A stretch of 64,000 nucleotides of DNA from SHZI01 sp041396045 (GCA_041396045.1 JAWKZI010000002.1:1-64000); one strand, 5' to 3'. Counted from the stretch's first letter, positions 18,222 through 28,362 are shown. Numbers and translations are program-made. The notes: generated by a model not told the origin, from the letters alone.

Positions 18222-18932
18222 CAGTAGATCCGTATCGGATTCAGCGCGCTGCCAGGCGGCGGTCAGCCAGTAGCCAGTGCAGTCTGTAAATCGGCCGGAC
18301 AGGCAGTCCGGCCTAATGTGTCCCTGCGCCGGGCCGTGCCCCCGTGCTGAAAATTCCAGACCGGATCGGTTCAGAAGAATCTCCACGTCAGCAAACTCCA
18401 GAAAAATTGCCATCCGCGGCGCCACACATTTGTAAACGCTTTCCTTCGCACTGAATATCAATTTGGCCAGATGGCCGACGCCGGTTTCGGTCATGGGCGT
18501 GGACTGATTGCGTAGTTGCATCAGCTCTTCGGGCCGACACACCCGGCTCAGCAGTTCGTCGTCCAGTGGTGTTGCCGGTTCCAGGTCGATGCCGATACCG
18601 GCCAGGGCCTGTGTCGACGCTGCCACCGCCATCACGATGTCAGCCGCATGCGAAATACTCCCCACAACACCGGCCGGCCAGACCGGTGCGCGATCGGTAC
18701 CGACGGGCAGGGCGACTGGCGGCAACCCCAGTTTTGCCAGTACCAGCCGGGCATGAGTCCTGCCAGCACAGAACTCCTGGCGGCGCTTGTCAACCATGCG
18801 CGCCGCTGCCGCAACTTCGTCGCCCAGCAGTGGCGATGCACCATCTGCCACAGGACCAATGCTCAACGCGACTTCGCTCGGCAGTAGCTGGCGTAATGCC
18901 GCGTGCAGTTCCGGGATCAGTTCAGGATGCAT
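18021..18932 (-). CDS. 4'-phosphopantetheinyl transferase (EntD/Sfp group)
   Basis: The recognised protein covers 18932 down to about 18225 (roughly 235 residues, the usual EntD size). It contains VGSISHAADIVMAV, GIGIDLEPATPL with the Mg-binding Asp and Glu, and FSAKESVYKCV, the catalytic Glu/Lys helix. It transfers phosphopantetheine from CoA to a carrier protein. The open frame then runs 200 bases further into the WecA-like gene without family character, so the true stop is probably near 18210 and is masked by an indel. Its carrier protein target is not in the window. Confidence 0.82.
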   Translation of the reverse strand: MHPELIPELHAALRQLLPSEVALSIGPVADGASPLLGDEVAAAARMVDKRRQEFCAGRTHARLVLAKLGLPPVALPVGTDRAPVWPAGVVGSISHAADIVMAVAASTQALAGIGIDLEPATPLDDELLSRVCRPEELMQLRNQSTPMTETGVGHLAKLIFSAKESVYKCVAPRMAIFLEFADVEILLNRSGLEFSARGHGPAQGHIRPDCLSGRFTDCTGYWLTAAWQRAESDTDLLLLRCTARGRVLMTRQCAGRCWSCCRRYRVRRHLLCSAIASGAPLGRRMVAVRGLSPIGNLFASGYG

Positions 18933-18997
18933 TCCGGCAGTGTGCCAACATTCCCGCTAGAATCCGATGCCGGCCCATCATTCGTCGTCAGCTAGCA

Positions 18998-20407
18998 ATG
19001 ACTGTCAAGACTCGTTTCGCTCCCAGCCCAACCGGATTCCTGCATATCGGTGGGGTACGCACGGCCCTCTTTTCCTGGTTGTACGCCCGACACCACGGTG
19101 GCCAGTTCGTGCTGCGTATCGAGGACACCGACCGCGAGCGCTCAACGCAGGCAGCCGTAGATGCGATCGTGGAGGGTCTGGCCTGGCTGCAACTGGACTA
19201 CGACGAGGGGCCTTACTATCAGTCCCAACGGTCGGATCGCTACGCCGAGCAGGCCGAGCGATTACTGAAGTCCGGCGCGGCCTACCACTGCTATTGCACG
19301 CGAGAGGAGCTTGATTCACGCCGCGCTGAGCAAACCGCGCGGGGTGAAAATCCCCGCTACGACGGCCGTTGCCGGCAGCGGACGGCCCCGGTTCCGGGTG
19401 TGCAGCCGGTTTTGCGCTTTCGTACGCCGGACACCGGCGTCACGATTGTCGACGATCTGGTCCGTGGACGGGTCGAGTTTCAGAACGCAGAACTCGATGA
19501 CCTCATCCTGGTGCGTTCCGATGGCACGCCGACGTTTCATTTCGGTGTGGTCGTTGACGATGGTGACATGGGAATCACCCATGTGATCCGCGGCGACGAC
19601 CATCTGAACAATACGCCGCGCCAGATGCACATGATTGCCGCGCTTGGCTATCCGGTGCCAGCCTATGGGCACTTGCCGATGATCCTGGGCAGCGACGGCG
19701 CCAAACTTTCCAAGCGGCATGGTGCGGTCAACGTTCTGGAGTATCGGGAGGAGGGCTTCCTGCCTGATGCCCTGCTCAATTACCTGGTTCGGCTTGGCTG
19801 GGCTCATGGCGACCAGGAAGTGTTCAGCCGTGAAGAAATGATTCGCCTCTTCGATATCGGGGCCGTCAATGCATCAGCGTCGCGCTTTGATACGGAAAAG
19901 CTGAAATGGCTGAACCAGCAATATCTGAAGGGCAGCGTACCAGAGAGTCTGGTGGCGGATTTCCTGCCCCAGGTGCGTCGAGCCGGTCTTGATCCGGACA
20001 GCGGACCCTCGCCGGCGGCGGTCATTGAAGCCTACCGGGAGCGGGCCACGACGCTGAAAGACCTGGCCGAAAGCGCCGCCTATCTGTATGTGGACCCGCC
20101 GACGATGGATGAAGCGGCGGTAGCCAGGCATTTGAAGTCCGCCATCCACGCGCCGCTGTCCTTGCTGGCGACCCGGCTCGCGGCACTCGACAACTGGTCG
20201 CGGGAGAGCCTCCATGCCGCCGTGGCGAGCACTGCGACCGATAGCGGGATGGGCTTTGGCAAGCTGGGACAACCAGTGCGGGTAGCAGTGACTGGCGGCA
20301 CGGTATCGCCACCTATCGATGTCACGCTGGAATTACTGGGTCGCGACAAGGTTTTACGCCGCCTTGCGACGGCGGTTTCCTTGACAGGCTCAGGCACCGT
20401 CGCGTAG
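18998..20407 (+). CDS. gltX: Glutamate--tRNA ligase
   Basis: A protein of 469 residues from the ATG at 18998; a longer in-frame upstream stretch overlaps the transferase gene and is non-homologous. Class I signatures are present: PSPTGFLHIGG (HIGH region) near residue 10 and AKLSKRHG (KMSKS-type loop) near residue 240. It charges tRNA-Glu with glutamate in the cytoplasm. A tRNA-Glu gene lies just downstream. It reads through in one clean frame, unlike many neighbours. Confidence 0.96.
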   Translation: MTVKTRFAPSPTGFLHIGGVRTALFSWLYARHHGGQFVLRIEDTDRERSTQAAVDAIVEGLAWLQLDYDEGPYYQSQRSDRYAEQAERLLKSGAAYHCYCTREELDSRRAEQTARGENPRYDGRCRQRTAPVPGVQPVLRFRTPDTGVTIVDDLVRGRVEFQNAELDDLILVRSDGTPTFHFGVVVDDGDMGITHVIRGDDHLNNTPRQMHMIAALGYPVPAYGHLPMILGSDGAKLSKRHGAVNVLEYREEGFLPDALLNYLVRLGWAHGDQEVFSREEMIRLFDIGAVNASASRFDTEKLKWLNQQYLKGSVPESLVADFLPQVRRAGLDPDSGPSPAAVIEAYRERATTLKDLAESAAYLYVDPPTMDEAAVARHLKSAIHAPLSLLATRLAALDNWSRESLHAAVASTATDSGMGFGKLGQPVRVAVTGGTVSPPIDVTLELLGRDKVLRRLATAVSLTGSGTVA

Positions 20408-20410
20408 ATT
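20381..20410 (+). promoter_or_regulatory. Sigma-70 promoter of the tRNA-Ala/tRNA-Glu pair
   Basis: A consensus -35 TTGACA (20381-20386) is followed 18 bases later by TAGATT (20405-20410), which overlaps the gltX stop codon. Predicted initiation is about ten bases before tRNA-Ala, so the two tRNAs can be made independently of gltX. Confidence 0.6.
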
Positions 20411-20426
20411 CTCGCGCCTGTCGTGT

Positions 20427-20502
<76 letters not shown>

Positions 20503-20524
20503 GTTTTTCACATACGCCTGCTGC

Positions 20525-20600
20525 GTCCCCATCGTCTAGAGGCCTAGGACACTGCCCTTTCACGGCGGCAACAGGGGTTCGAATCCCCTTGGGGACGCCA
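20525..20600 (+). tRNA. tRNA-Glu (anticodon TTC)
   Basis: A 76-base cloverleaf with encoded CCA, nearly identical in pattern to Escherichia coli tRNA-Glu: acceptor GTCCCC(A) with (T)GGGGAC, anticodon arm CCGCC-type stem around CTTTCAC, and T arm GGGGTTCGAATCCCC. It follows tRNA-Ala by 22 bases and sits next to gltX. Confidence 0.95.
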
Positions 20601-20728
20601 TTTCTTGATGCATATGCCGGTGATGTGCGGTCTGGTCTTTGGCTCCGGGATCTCCAACGACCAGCCGAGGATTCCGATTCTTGAAGTCCTCGCTAAATAC
20701 CTGACTAAATTACCTTTATGATGGCCCG

Positions 20729-22802
20729 GTGACGGCCACATTCTTTAATCCCGCACTCTGGGCGGGGGTCATGGCGCTGGTGTATACGCTGGTGGGTGCC
20801 TATCTCCTGCTGGCGTCCGGCAGTGTTCTGGTTCGCAACCAGATAGTCGGCGTGCTGCTGGTTTCCGTGGCGTGGGGCATTCTCGTTGCCCAGCCGGCAT
20901 TCTTCGACCTTAGCGGCAGTTTTCCAGTTGCCTTCTATGTACTGCAGGTTGCCCTGTTGTACAGCTGGTATTCACTGATCCACCGATTGCTGCGCGGGCC
21001 ATACGAGCAGAGCATGCCGGACGTGGTGCGGCGATTGCTGCGCCTGGTCTGGATCGTGGTATTGAGCACCACTGGCATCGTGGCCTGGATCGCGTGGCGG
21101 GAAGGCGCGCCGTGGCAGGGAACGTTGTTCAGCGTGTCTCTCGCGAGCCTTGCCCTGGTGTGCCTGGCGCTGGCCGCACAGCTCGGGCGTGATGCGCCGG
21201 TTGAGAATCAGGCGGCGTTGCGAGCTCTGGTCGCGGCGACAGGACTGGCGACCGGTGCCGAAGCAGCCCTGGCGATCGTGGCAGCGGCGGGCGGTGGTGT
21301 GCCGCCGGCGTTGGTGGGTGGTATCGCAGCAGTGCTGGCCTTGTCAGGCTTGCTGTTGTTGTTTGCGCTTCGCTTGAGGCCGCAGTGGTCGCTGGCCATA
21401 TTTGTGTCGCCTGAAGCGCGAAGCTACGCCCCACGGTTTCTGGCCACAGGGTCCATCCTGCTGATTGCCCTGTTGCTGTTGCCGGTTCTACAGTCGATGG
21501 AACTGGGTTCCGCACAGCAGTTCGCCCTGTTGCTGGTGCTGGCTGCCGGAATTCCCATCAGTTTGCTGCTGTTCTCCGAACGGCTGAATGCGCGTCTTCG
21601 GGTTTATGTCAGCAAGCACTTCCTGCCCTTTCGTTACGACTATCGAGAGGAGTGGTTGCGGCTCATTGACACGCTGGTTTCGCCGGAATCCAAAGCGCCC
21701 TTGCCGGAACGAATCATCAAGGCGGTGGCACAGATTGTCAGCAGTCCTGCAGGCGTGCTGTGGATGCGGGCCACCGACGGAGGCCCGTTTACTGCGACTG
21801 CAGGCTGGAACGTGCGGGCGCTGCCGGATGTTGCAATTCCGGCGGACGATGTTGCCCTGAAGTTCATGCTGGATCGGCAGTGGACTATAGATACGGCAGA
21901 ACTGGCACGGCGCCCGCAGCTCTATGGCGGGCTGCAGAGACCGGTCTGGCTCGAATCCTTCCCTGAAGGTCTGCTGATCGTCCCGCTGATCAGCAACGAC
22001 GAACTGATCGCGATCATTGTGCTTTTCCAGTCGAGCTCGACATTTCGTCTGACCTTTGAGGAGATTGATCTGCTGAGGACTTCCGGTCGGCAGGTGGCGG
22101 CATTTCTCGCCCAGTTCGAAGCAGATCAGAAGCTGGCCGAGGGTCGGCAGTTTGAGGCGTTCAACCGGCTGACCGCCTTCGTCATGCATGACCTGAAAAA
22201 CCTGATTGCGCAGCAGTCGCTGATGGTCCAGAACGCGGCAAAACACAAGAGCAACCCGGCATTCTTCGAGGATGCGATGGCAACCATCGACAACTCCGTT
22301 GCCCGCATGAACAAGCTGCTGCAGCAGTTGCAGAGCGGAGAGACCGCGGGGCCGCGACAGCGAGTGGAGCTGGACTCCGCAGTTAGCGATGCCGTTGAGC
22401 GGTGCGAATCTCGCAAGCCCGTACCGGAAGTTACCAACAGCGCCCCCGATATTAACGTATGGATTGATCGTGAACGCTTCACCGCGGTGCTTGCCCACCT
22501 GATACGCAACGCACAGGAGGCAACCAATCGTGATGGCAAAGTGGACGTCCGGATCCGAAGCGGCTGACGATGGTGCATTGCTGACGATCGAAGACGATGG
22601 CTGTGGCATGGATCCGAATTCGTCCGGACCCGACTGTTCCGGCCTTTTGACGACCAAGGGCAGCAAGGGAATGGGGATTGGCGCGTATCAGGCCAGGATG
22701 TTCGTGGCAGATGCCGGCGGGTCATTACGTGTGGAATCTGCGCCGGGTGAGGGCACCCGGGTGACAATCCGGTTGCCGGCCGGCAGTGGCCCCGTTGATT
22801 GA
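20729..22802 (+). CDS. prsK: PrsK-type membrane sensor histidine kinase, frameshifted near the C terminus
   Basis: GTG start at 20729. The first 300 residues contain about eight hydrophobic helices, followed by a GAF-like sensor region and a kinase core with the H-box MHDLKNLIAQQSLMVQNA. This layout matches the PrsK family that pairs with PrsR in PEP-CTERM systems. The first frame stops at 22567; the ATPase domain continues in another frame (LTIEDDGCGMD, then TTKGSKGMGIGAYQAR). Between these, a third frame gives FVRTRLFRPFD, so two compensating indels flank about 40 bases. The protein is probably intact in the organism. Confidence 0.82.
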
Positions 22803-22893
22803 GTTGTCAGCCATAGTACCGATCGAGGATCTGCGATCGGCGTCCGGTGAGGTCTGCCACCCTGGGCTATGATGGTAGTTGCAGGGAGGACAC

Positions 22894-24276
22894 GTGACGT
22901 TGACCGAGAATCGCAGAAAGCTGCTCGTCGTAGAGGATGACCCGGGGCTGCAGAGCCAGCTGCGGTGGTGCTTTACCGATTACGAAGTTCTGGTGGCTGA
23001 AGATCGCGAGAGCGCGCTCGTGCAACTTCGGCGGCACGAGCCGCCTGTGGTGTTGCAGGATCTTGGTCTGCCTCCGGATGCAGAGGGTGTCAGCGAGGGA
23101 TTTGCGGCGCTGGAACAGGCTCTGGCCCTGCTGCCTGCAACCAAGGTCATAGTGGTTACCGGGCATGGCGATCAGGAGAATGCCGTACGGGCAGTTGGCC
23201 TGGGCGCCTACGACTTCTACCAGAAGCCGGTAGACACGGACACGCTGCAATTACTGGTCGACCGCGCGTATCACATCCACGAACTCGAAAAGCAGAACCA
23301 GCGGCTGTTGCAGGATCGCGGCACTTCGCCTCTGGATGGCGTGGTGGCAGCCAGCGAACCGATGCTGCAGGTCTGCCGCATGATCGAGAAAGTGGCACCA
23401 ACCGATGCCACCACCCTGCTCTTGGGTGAAAGTGGTACCGGCAAGGAAGTACTTGCCCGTGCCTTGCATTCGCTCAGTTCGCGAATCAACAAGGGCTTTG
23501 TCGCGATCAACTGTGCTGCCATTCCCGAGAATCTTCTGGAGAGCGAACTGTTCGGCTACGAACGTGGTGCCTTCACCGGCGCGGTCAAGCAGACGCCGGG
23601 CAAGATTGAACATGCGGATGGCGGCACGCTGTTTCTCGACGAGATTGGCGACATGCCACTGGCGCTACAGGCCAAGTTGCTGCGTTTCCTCCAGGAGCGG
23701 GTAGTTGAACGCGTGGGTGGTCGTGAGGAGATCCCGGTTGACGTCCGCGTTGTTTGTGCGACCAACCAGAATCTGGATATCGCCATCAAGGAAAACCGCT
23801 TTCGCGAAGATCTCTACTACCGGATCAGTGAAATTACGATTCGCATACCACCTTTGCGCGAACGCAATGGCGGTTGCCGGATTCTGCTCGCACGGACGTT
23901 GCTGGACCGTTTTTCCAGCCAGCATCGGCGGCAGTTCCGTGGCTTCAGTCCGGACGCACAGAATGCCATCGAGAATCATGCCTGGCCTGGCAATGTGCGG
24001 GAGATGGAGAACAAGATCAAAAGTGCCGTCATCATGGCGGAGGGCCGCTACCTGACGGCGGCCGACATGGGACTGGCGACTGCCGGAGAGCAGCAGCCCA
24101 ACGTGAATCTGCGCGAAGTACGACGTGAAGCCGAGACCCTGGCCATTCGCAACGCTCTGGCCTACACGGACGGCAATATCTCGAAGACCGCGCAACTCCT
24201 CGGCGTCACACGGCCCACCTTGTATGACCTCCTGGAGAAATACGCCATTCAGTACGACAAGGAACGCAGCGCCTGA
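22894..24276 (+). CDS. prsR: PrsR sigma-54-dependent response regulator
   Basis: A protein of 460 residues from the GTG at 22894, chosen because GGGAGGA sits just upstream. Domains: receiver (residues 8-125, phospho-acceptor Asp56 in VVLQDLGLPPD), AAA+ activator (Walker A GESGTGKE at 178-185, GAFTGA loop at 225-230 that contacts sigma-54), and a C-terminal Fis-type helix-turn-helix. The receiver wording (DDPGLQSQLRWCF, GAYDFYQKP) is characteristic of the PEP-CTERM-box regulator family. With PrsK it should switch on sigma-54 promoters for exopolysaccharide and PEP-CTERM protein genes. Confidence 0.92.
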   Translation: MTLTENRRKLLVVEDDPGLQSQLRWCFTDYEVLVAEDRESALVQLRRHEPPVVLQDLGLPPDAEGVSEGFAALEQALALLPATKVIVVTGHGDQENAVRAVGLGAYDFYQKPVDTDTLQLLVDRAYHIHELEKQNQRLLQDRGTSPLDGVVAASEPMLQVCRMIEKVAPTDATTLLLGESGTGKEVLARALHSLSSRINKGFVAINCAAIPENLLESELFGYERGAFTGAVKQTPGKIEHADGGTLFLDEIGDMPLALQAKLLRFLQERVVERVGGREEIPVDVRVVCATNQNLDIAIKENRFREDLYYRISEITIRIPPLRERNGGCRILLARTLLDRFSSQHRRQFRGFSPDAQNAIENHAWPGNVREMENKIKSAVIMAEGRYLTAADMGLATAGEQQPNVNLREVRREAETLAIRNALAYTDGNISKTAQLLGVTRPTLYDLLEKYAIQYDKERSA

Positions 24277-24327
24277 CGGATTCTGCGGCGCTACGCCCGG
24301 CAGGAAGTCGCCTTCCCGGCGAGCGGT

Positions 24328-25316
24328 CTATTCTGGCGGCTGGCTCTGTAATTTCTGCTCCCACGCGAGCGCAGTTTTCACGATAAATCCCAGGTCGTCA
24401 TGGCGAGGTTGCCAGCCAAGAACCTGACGGATGCAGTCAGCGCGGGCAATCGTATGGGCGGGTCGCCGGCACGGCATGGTTCTTCGCGGCGTGTCGAAGT
24501 GGTGTGCCGCATCGACTGCGTCGATCACTTCTCGCACACTGTAGCCATGACCATAGCCGCAGTTGAGTACTGTCGACGGACCACCACTACGCAGATAAGC
24601 CAGTGCGTCCAGGTGGGCCGTGGCCAGATCTTCCACACAGAATGTAGTCGCGGATACCGGTTCCGTCGGTCGTCGGATAGTCGGTGCCAAAGATCGACAC
24701 GTGAGGACGCTTGCCGACGGCAGCCTGCAGGCCACTTTTGTCAGTAGCGTGGCCCGTCGGGTTGACTGGCCGATCCGCCCGCCGGTTCGGCACCAGCCAC
24801 ATTGATAGCGCAGTGCGACGTTTCATGCGGTGCGCGAGGCTTGCGTCCCGCAGCATCCCATTCGCTCATCAACTTGGAAGTGCCGTATGGATTGGTGGTG
24901 CTATTGGGCTGTCTTCGCTGTCAATACCCTCCGGCGGCATTCCGTAGACGGCTGCGGTAGAGGAAAAGATGAAGTGATCAACACCGGCTTCGACGGCGCA
25001 GGCGATCAGATTGCGGCACAGCTGTTTTGGCTCGAGGCATAGTACCGGAGCGGGTCACTCACCGATTCCGGCGATGGTCAGGGCCGCAAAATGAAGGGAT
25101 GGTCAAACGCCGTGCTCAGCGATCGCTTTTTGCGAGCTGGCGATCGGCGGTGTCGCCAACGACCAGGGTTCCATGCGTCACGGCTGAGCGAAATCCCGTG
25201 CTCAGATTGTCGAGCACAACAGCCGTTCGCAGCCTCGCCCAGTTGCCCTACATGACTGCCAATGTAGCGCCGCCGGTAACAGTACCGGTGCCTTTGTGCA
25301 CGTTCTTTTTCGTCAT
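24328..25316 (-). CDS. galE: UDP-glucose 4-epimerase, heavily frameshifted
   Basis: Recognisable GalE fragments lie in successive frames on the minus strand. Near 25270 a NAD-binding VTGG plus YIGSHV is split by an indel; then VVLDNLSTG-type sequence near 25200; PYGTSK-type and NPTGH-type segments near 24900-24750; then FGTDYPTTDGTGIRDYI; and finally VEDLATAHLDAL through GWQPRHDDL at the C terminus, in frame to the stop at 24328. The enzyme interconverts UDP-glucose and UDP-galactose for glycan synthesis. At least five indels are needed in 1 kb, the densest damage in the window, so real decay is not excluded. Confidence 0.65.
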
Positions 25317-25448
25317 GCCAGTGCGTGTCCTTGTTGGTTGAGCGTGGCACTCTAGGTCAAAATGTAGGGTGGACTCTACCGGGGAAGTCTCAGACGAGAG
25401 CGTCCCGGGCTGTTGCTGACTTGTGGATTGAGCGAGTATGCGCGACGG

Positions 25449-25477
25449 TTCACGAGTGCTCATAATAGCTTTATAAA
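25449..25477 (+). promoter_or_regulatory. Candidate promoter of dusA
   Basis: TTCACG and TATAAA are separated by 17 bases. The -10 box ends only 11 bases before the dusA ATG, so the transcript would be leaderless or nearly so; there is no good ribosome binding site before dusA, which fits. Confidence 0.35.
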
Positions 25478-25488
25478 ACAGCCATATC

Positions 25489-26520
25489 ATGTTGAAAACA
25501 AAAGTATTAGTAGCGCCAATGATGGATTGTACCGACCGTCATTGCCGGTATTTTCTGCGCCTCCTTTCGCCACACCTGGGTTTATATACCGAGATGCTGA
25601 CGGCAGCCGCCATTGTACGCGGCGACGCGGATCGCTGGCTGCGCTTTGACCCGTCCGAGCACCCCGTCGGCATTCAGCTCGGTGGCAGTGAGCCGGCTCT
25701 ACTGGGTACTGCCGCCCGGCTGGCCACCGATTATGGTTATGACGAAATCAACCTCAATGCCGGCTGCCCGAGCGAGCGGGTGTCCGATGGCGCCTTCGGC
25801 GCCTGTCTGATGAAGGAGCCACGGGTGGTCGCGGACTGTGTCGCGGCGATGCAGGCTGTAACGTCGCTACCGGTAACCGTTAAAACCAGAATCGGCGTAG
25901 ATGATCGGGACGATTACGGCTTCCTCAGTGATTTCGTTGGCATCGTGGCCGACGCGGGCTGTACGACCTTCATCCTGCATGCGCGGAAGGCGTATCTGGC
26001 CGGGTTGTCGCCCAAGGAGAACCGGACGGTACCGCCCCTCCGATATGACGTGGTTTACCGGCTTCGTCGTGACTTTCCCGGGTTGCGTCTCATCATCAAC
26101 GGAGGTGTTGACACCACTGCCGGCGTGCAGGGCCACCTGGCCGAAGGCCTTGATGGTGTGATGATTGGCCGCAAAGCCTATGCCGACCCGTGGTGGCTGA
26201 CGGAAGTTGATGCGGCTGTGTTGTCATGTGCCGGCGTGCCCGCATCAAAGTCGCGCGCCGAGGTCGCAATGGCAATGGCAGACTACGCTGATCAGGAGCA
26301 GCAGCGCGGTACACGACTGCACCATATCAGCCGGCATTTGCTTGGCCTGTATCATGGGCAGCCAGGCGCGCGGGCATGGCGTCGCAGTCTCACGCTTGGC
26401 GCTGCCCGGCCTGATGCCGGGGCGGACGTCATACGGGCGGCACTGGCTGCCGTTGAATCGCAAATTCGAATACCAGGGAGAACAGACGAATGGCAGACGG
26501 TGGATCGGCGCGCAAGTTGA
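25489..26520 (+). CDS. dusA: tRNA-dihydrouridine(20/20a) synthase DusA
   Basis: A protein of 343 residues, the usual DusA length. The TIM-barrel FMN enzyme opens with VAPMMDCTDRHCRYFLR, has NLNAGCPSERV with the catalytic Cys, and VKTRIGVDD and HARKAYLAGLSPKENR, which are specific to the DusA branch. It reduces uridine in the tRNA D-loop with NADPH. It overlaps the following methyltransferase start by 31 bases, so the two are probably one operon. Confidence 0.94.
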   Translation: MLKTKVLVAPMMDCTDRHCRYFLRLLSPHLGLYTEMLTAAAIVRGDADRWLRFDPSEHPVGIQLGGSEPALLGTAARLATDYGYDEINLNAGCPSERVSDGAFGACLMKEPRVVADCVAAMQAVTSLPVTVKTRIGVDDRDDYGFLSDFVGIVADAGCTTFILHARKAYLAGLSPKENRTVPPLRYDVVYRLRRDFPGLRLIINGGVDTTAGVQGHLAEGLDGVMIGRKAYADPWWLTEVDAAVLSCAGVPASKSRAEVAMAMADYADQEQQRGTRLHHISRHLLGLYHGQPGARAWRRSLTLGAARPDAGADVIRAALAAVESQIRIPGRTDEWQTVDRRAS

Positions 26521-27308
26521 CGCTGGCGCAACGTGCAGATTTGCACGAAACGTACGAGGCGGCAGTGCAGGCGCCGGACGTGGAGTGCGAGTTCATTCTG
26601 AATACCTATCGCAAGATCCGCGGAAGAGCGCCACAAATCCTGCGTGAGGACTTCTGCGGGACTGCGAGCATTTCCTGTGAATGGGTCAAAGCCGGCCCTC
26701 GCCGCAGGGCTATCGGTGTCGATCTGGACCCGGATGTACTTGAGTCTGGCCGTCGCCGGCACCTGGCCCGGTTGACGCCGGGGCAGAGGGAGCGCGTCCA
26801 GCTGGTAACTGGAGATGTCTCCCGCGTTCGCACCGACAAGGTGGATGCCATAGGCGCGTTCAATTTCAGCTACTGGGTATTCAAGACCCGGGAATCGATG
26901 CTCAAGTACTTTCGCCAGGCACACCGCGCACTGGCTACCGATGGCGTGCTGTTTCTCGATGCCTTTGGAGGGTACGAAGCGTGCCAGGAGCTGCGTGAGA
27001 CGACGAAATTCAAGGGTTTTACCTACGTCTGGCACCAGGAAAAATACTATCCGGTGACCGGCGATATCCTCTGCCACATCGACTTCCGGTTTCCGGATGG
27101 ATCGAAGATCGAGAAGGCATTCACCTATGACTGGCGGCTTTGGACGCTGCCGGAACTCCGCGAGTTGCTGACCGAAGCCGGCTTCAGTCGCGTGACGGTC
27201 TGGTGGGAAGGAACTGGGAAGGACGGTACGGGCAATGGTGTATTCGCGCCTGAGACGCGCGGGGAGGCCGATGCGGGCTGGGTTGCCTATCTGATTGCGG
27301 AGCGCTGA
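26490..27308 (+). CDS. Class I SAM-dependent methyltransferase
   Basis: A protein of 272 residues whose start lies inside the end of dusA, preceded by GGGAGA. The N terminus (LAQRADLHETYEAAVQ) is followed by REDFCGTASIS as SAM motif I, then IGVDLDPDVLE and GAFNFSYWVF. This resembles a family of stand-alone methyltransferases of unknown substrate. Position after dusA hints at an RNA or translation target, but nothing in the sequence proves it. Confidence 0.8.
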   Translation: MADGGSARKLTLAQRADLHETYEAAVQAPDVECEFILNTYRKIRGRAPQILREDFCGTASISCEWVKAGPRRRAIGVDLDPDVLESGRRRHLARLTPGQRERVQLVTGDVSRVRTDKVDAIGAFNFSYWVFKTRESMLKYFRQAHRALATDGVLFLDAFGGYEACQELRETTKFKGFTYVWHQEKYYPVTGDILCHIDFRFPDGSKIEKAFTYDWRLWTLPELRELLTEAGFSRVTVWWEGTGKDGTGNGVFAPETRGEADAGWVAYLIAER

Positions 27309-27360
27309 CAGAGACCATGGCATACTACCGGCGTTTAACATATTGCTGAATCGGTGACCT

Positions 27361-28272
27361 GTGACTGGCCCTTCAGACAAGAAACTCTCGATTCTGTTTG
27401 CCGACGTCGTCGGCAGCACCCAGTTGTACGAAGCACTGGGTGACGACCGCGCGCGTGAAACGGTTCAGCAGTGCCTGGCAGTCATGAAACAGGCAACCGA
27501 TCAATACGGTGGCAGCGTAATCAAGACCATGGGCGATGAGATCATGTCCACGTTTCCGTCGGCCGATGATGCGCTCAATGCTGCCAATCAGATGCAGCAG
27601 CGGATTACCAATACGATCCGGATTGAAACCGATGATTCGCATGTATCGATCCGGATCGGCTGCCACTATGGCCCGGTTGTTGCTGAAGAACGCGACATCG
27701 CCGGTGCAGCAGTTACCACCGCAAACCGGATGACGTCCCAGGCCAAGGCCGGGCAAATCCTCACTACGAGCTCGCTCGTCGAGCAACTGACACCTCAGTG
27801 GAAGGCGCTGGTCAGGCAAATTGACGTTGTGACACCCAAGGGTCAGTCGGATGAAGTGGCTGTGTTCGAAGTGCTTTGGCAGCCTGAAGAGGCGACCAAC
27901 ATGTTGCCATCGATTGACCCGGCAGCACGACCGCCACTGACTACAGGCAACCTGCGGCTACGTTTCAGAGGTGAAGAAGTTTTTGTTGGCGAGAAGGGCA
28001 AGGTCGCGATCACGATGGGTCGTGCCGACGAGAACGACGTGGTCATCAAGGGCAACCTGATTTCCCGCGTACATGCACGTATTGATCTGACCCGGAATCG
28101 CTTTGTTCTGGTGGATGAAAGCACCAACGGAACTTTCATCCAGCAGGATGTCGGTGAAGAAATCTACGTAAGGCGCGACAGTACCGTGCTCACCGGGAGC
28201 GGCATTATCAGCATGGGGCGGATCGCGGCTCGTGGCACACCACTTGCCATTGAGTTCCGCGTCGAGGATTAA
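27361..28272 (+). CDS. Class III adenylate cyclase with C-terminal FHA domain
   Basis: A protein of 303 residues with a GTG start. The cyclase domain has metal-binding Asp15 (ILFADVVGST) and Asp59 (IKTMGDEIM), the adenine-specifying Lys55 and Asp112, and Arg123. The transition-state Asn expected four residues before that Arg is Thr119, which may lower activity. Residues about 219-300 form an FHA domain (TMGRADENDVVI, SRVH, STNGTFI). It likely makes cAMP in the cytoplasm under control of a phosphothreonine partner. This is the second FHA protein in the window. Confidence 0.85.
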   Translation: MTGPSDKKLSILFADVVGSTQLYEALGDDRARETVQQCLAVMKQATDQYGGSVIKTMGDEIMSTFPSADDALNAANQMQQRITNTIRIETDDSHVSIRIGCHYGPVVAEERDIAGAAVTTANRMTSQAKAGQILTTSSLVEQLTPQWKALVRQIDVVTPKGQSDEVAVFEVLWQPEEATNMLPSIDPAARPPLTTGNLRLRFRGEEVFVGEKGKVAITMGRADENDVVIKGNLISRVHARIDLTRNRFVLVDESTNGTFIQQDVGEEIYVRRDSTVLTGSGIISMGRIAARGTPLAIEFRVED

Positions 28273-28362
28273 ACGCCAGGAATCGACAGATCGCAGGGGC
28301 GGCCATCAGCCGCGATCCCGAAATTCGACCGCGGCTGAGGCGACTCCTGCAAGGGAAGTTGG

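Noticed and set aside
18566..18997. A 144-residue N-terminal extension of GltX
   Set aside because: It overlaps the phosphopantetheinyl transferase gene on the other strand, and GltX homology begins exactly at the ATG at 18998.
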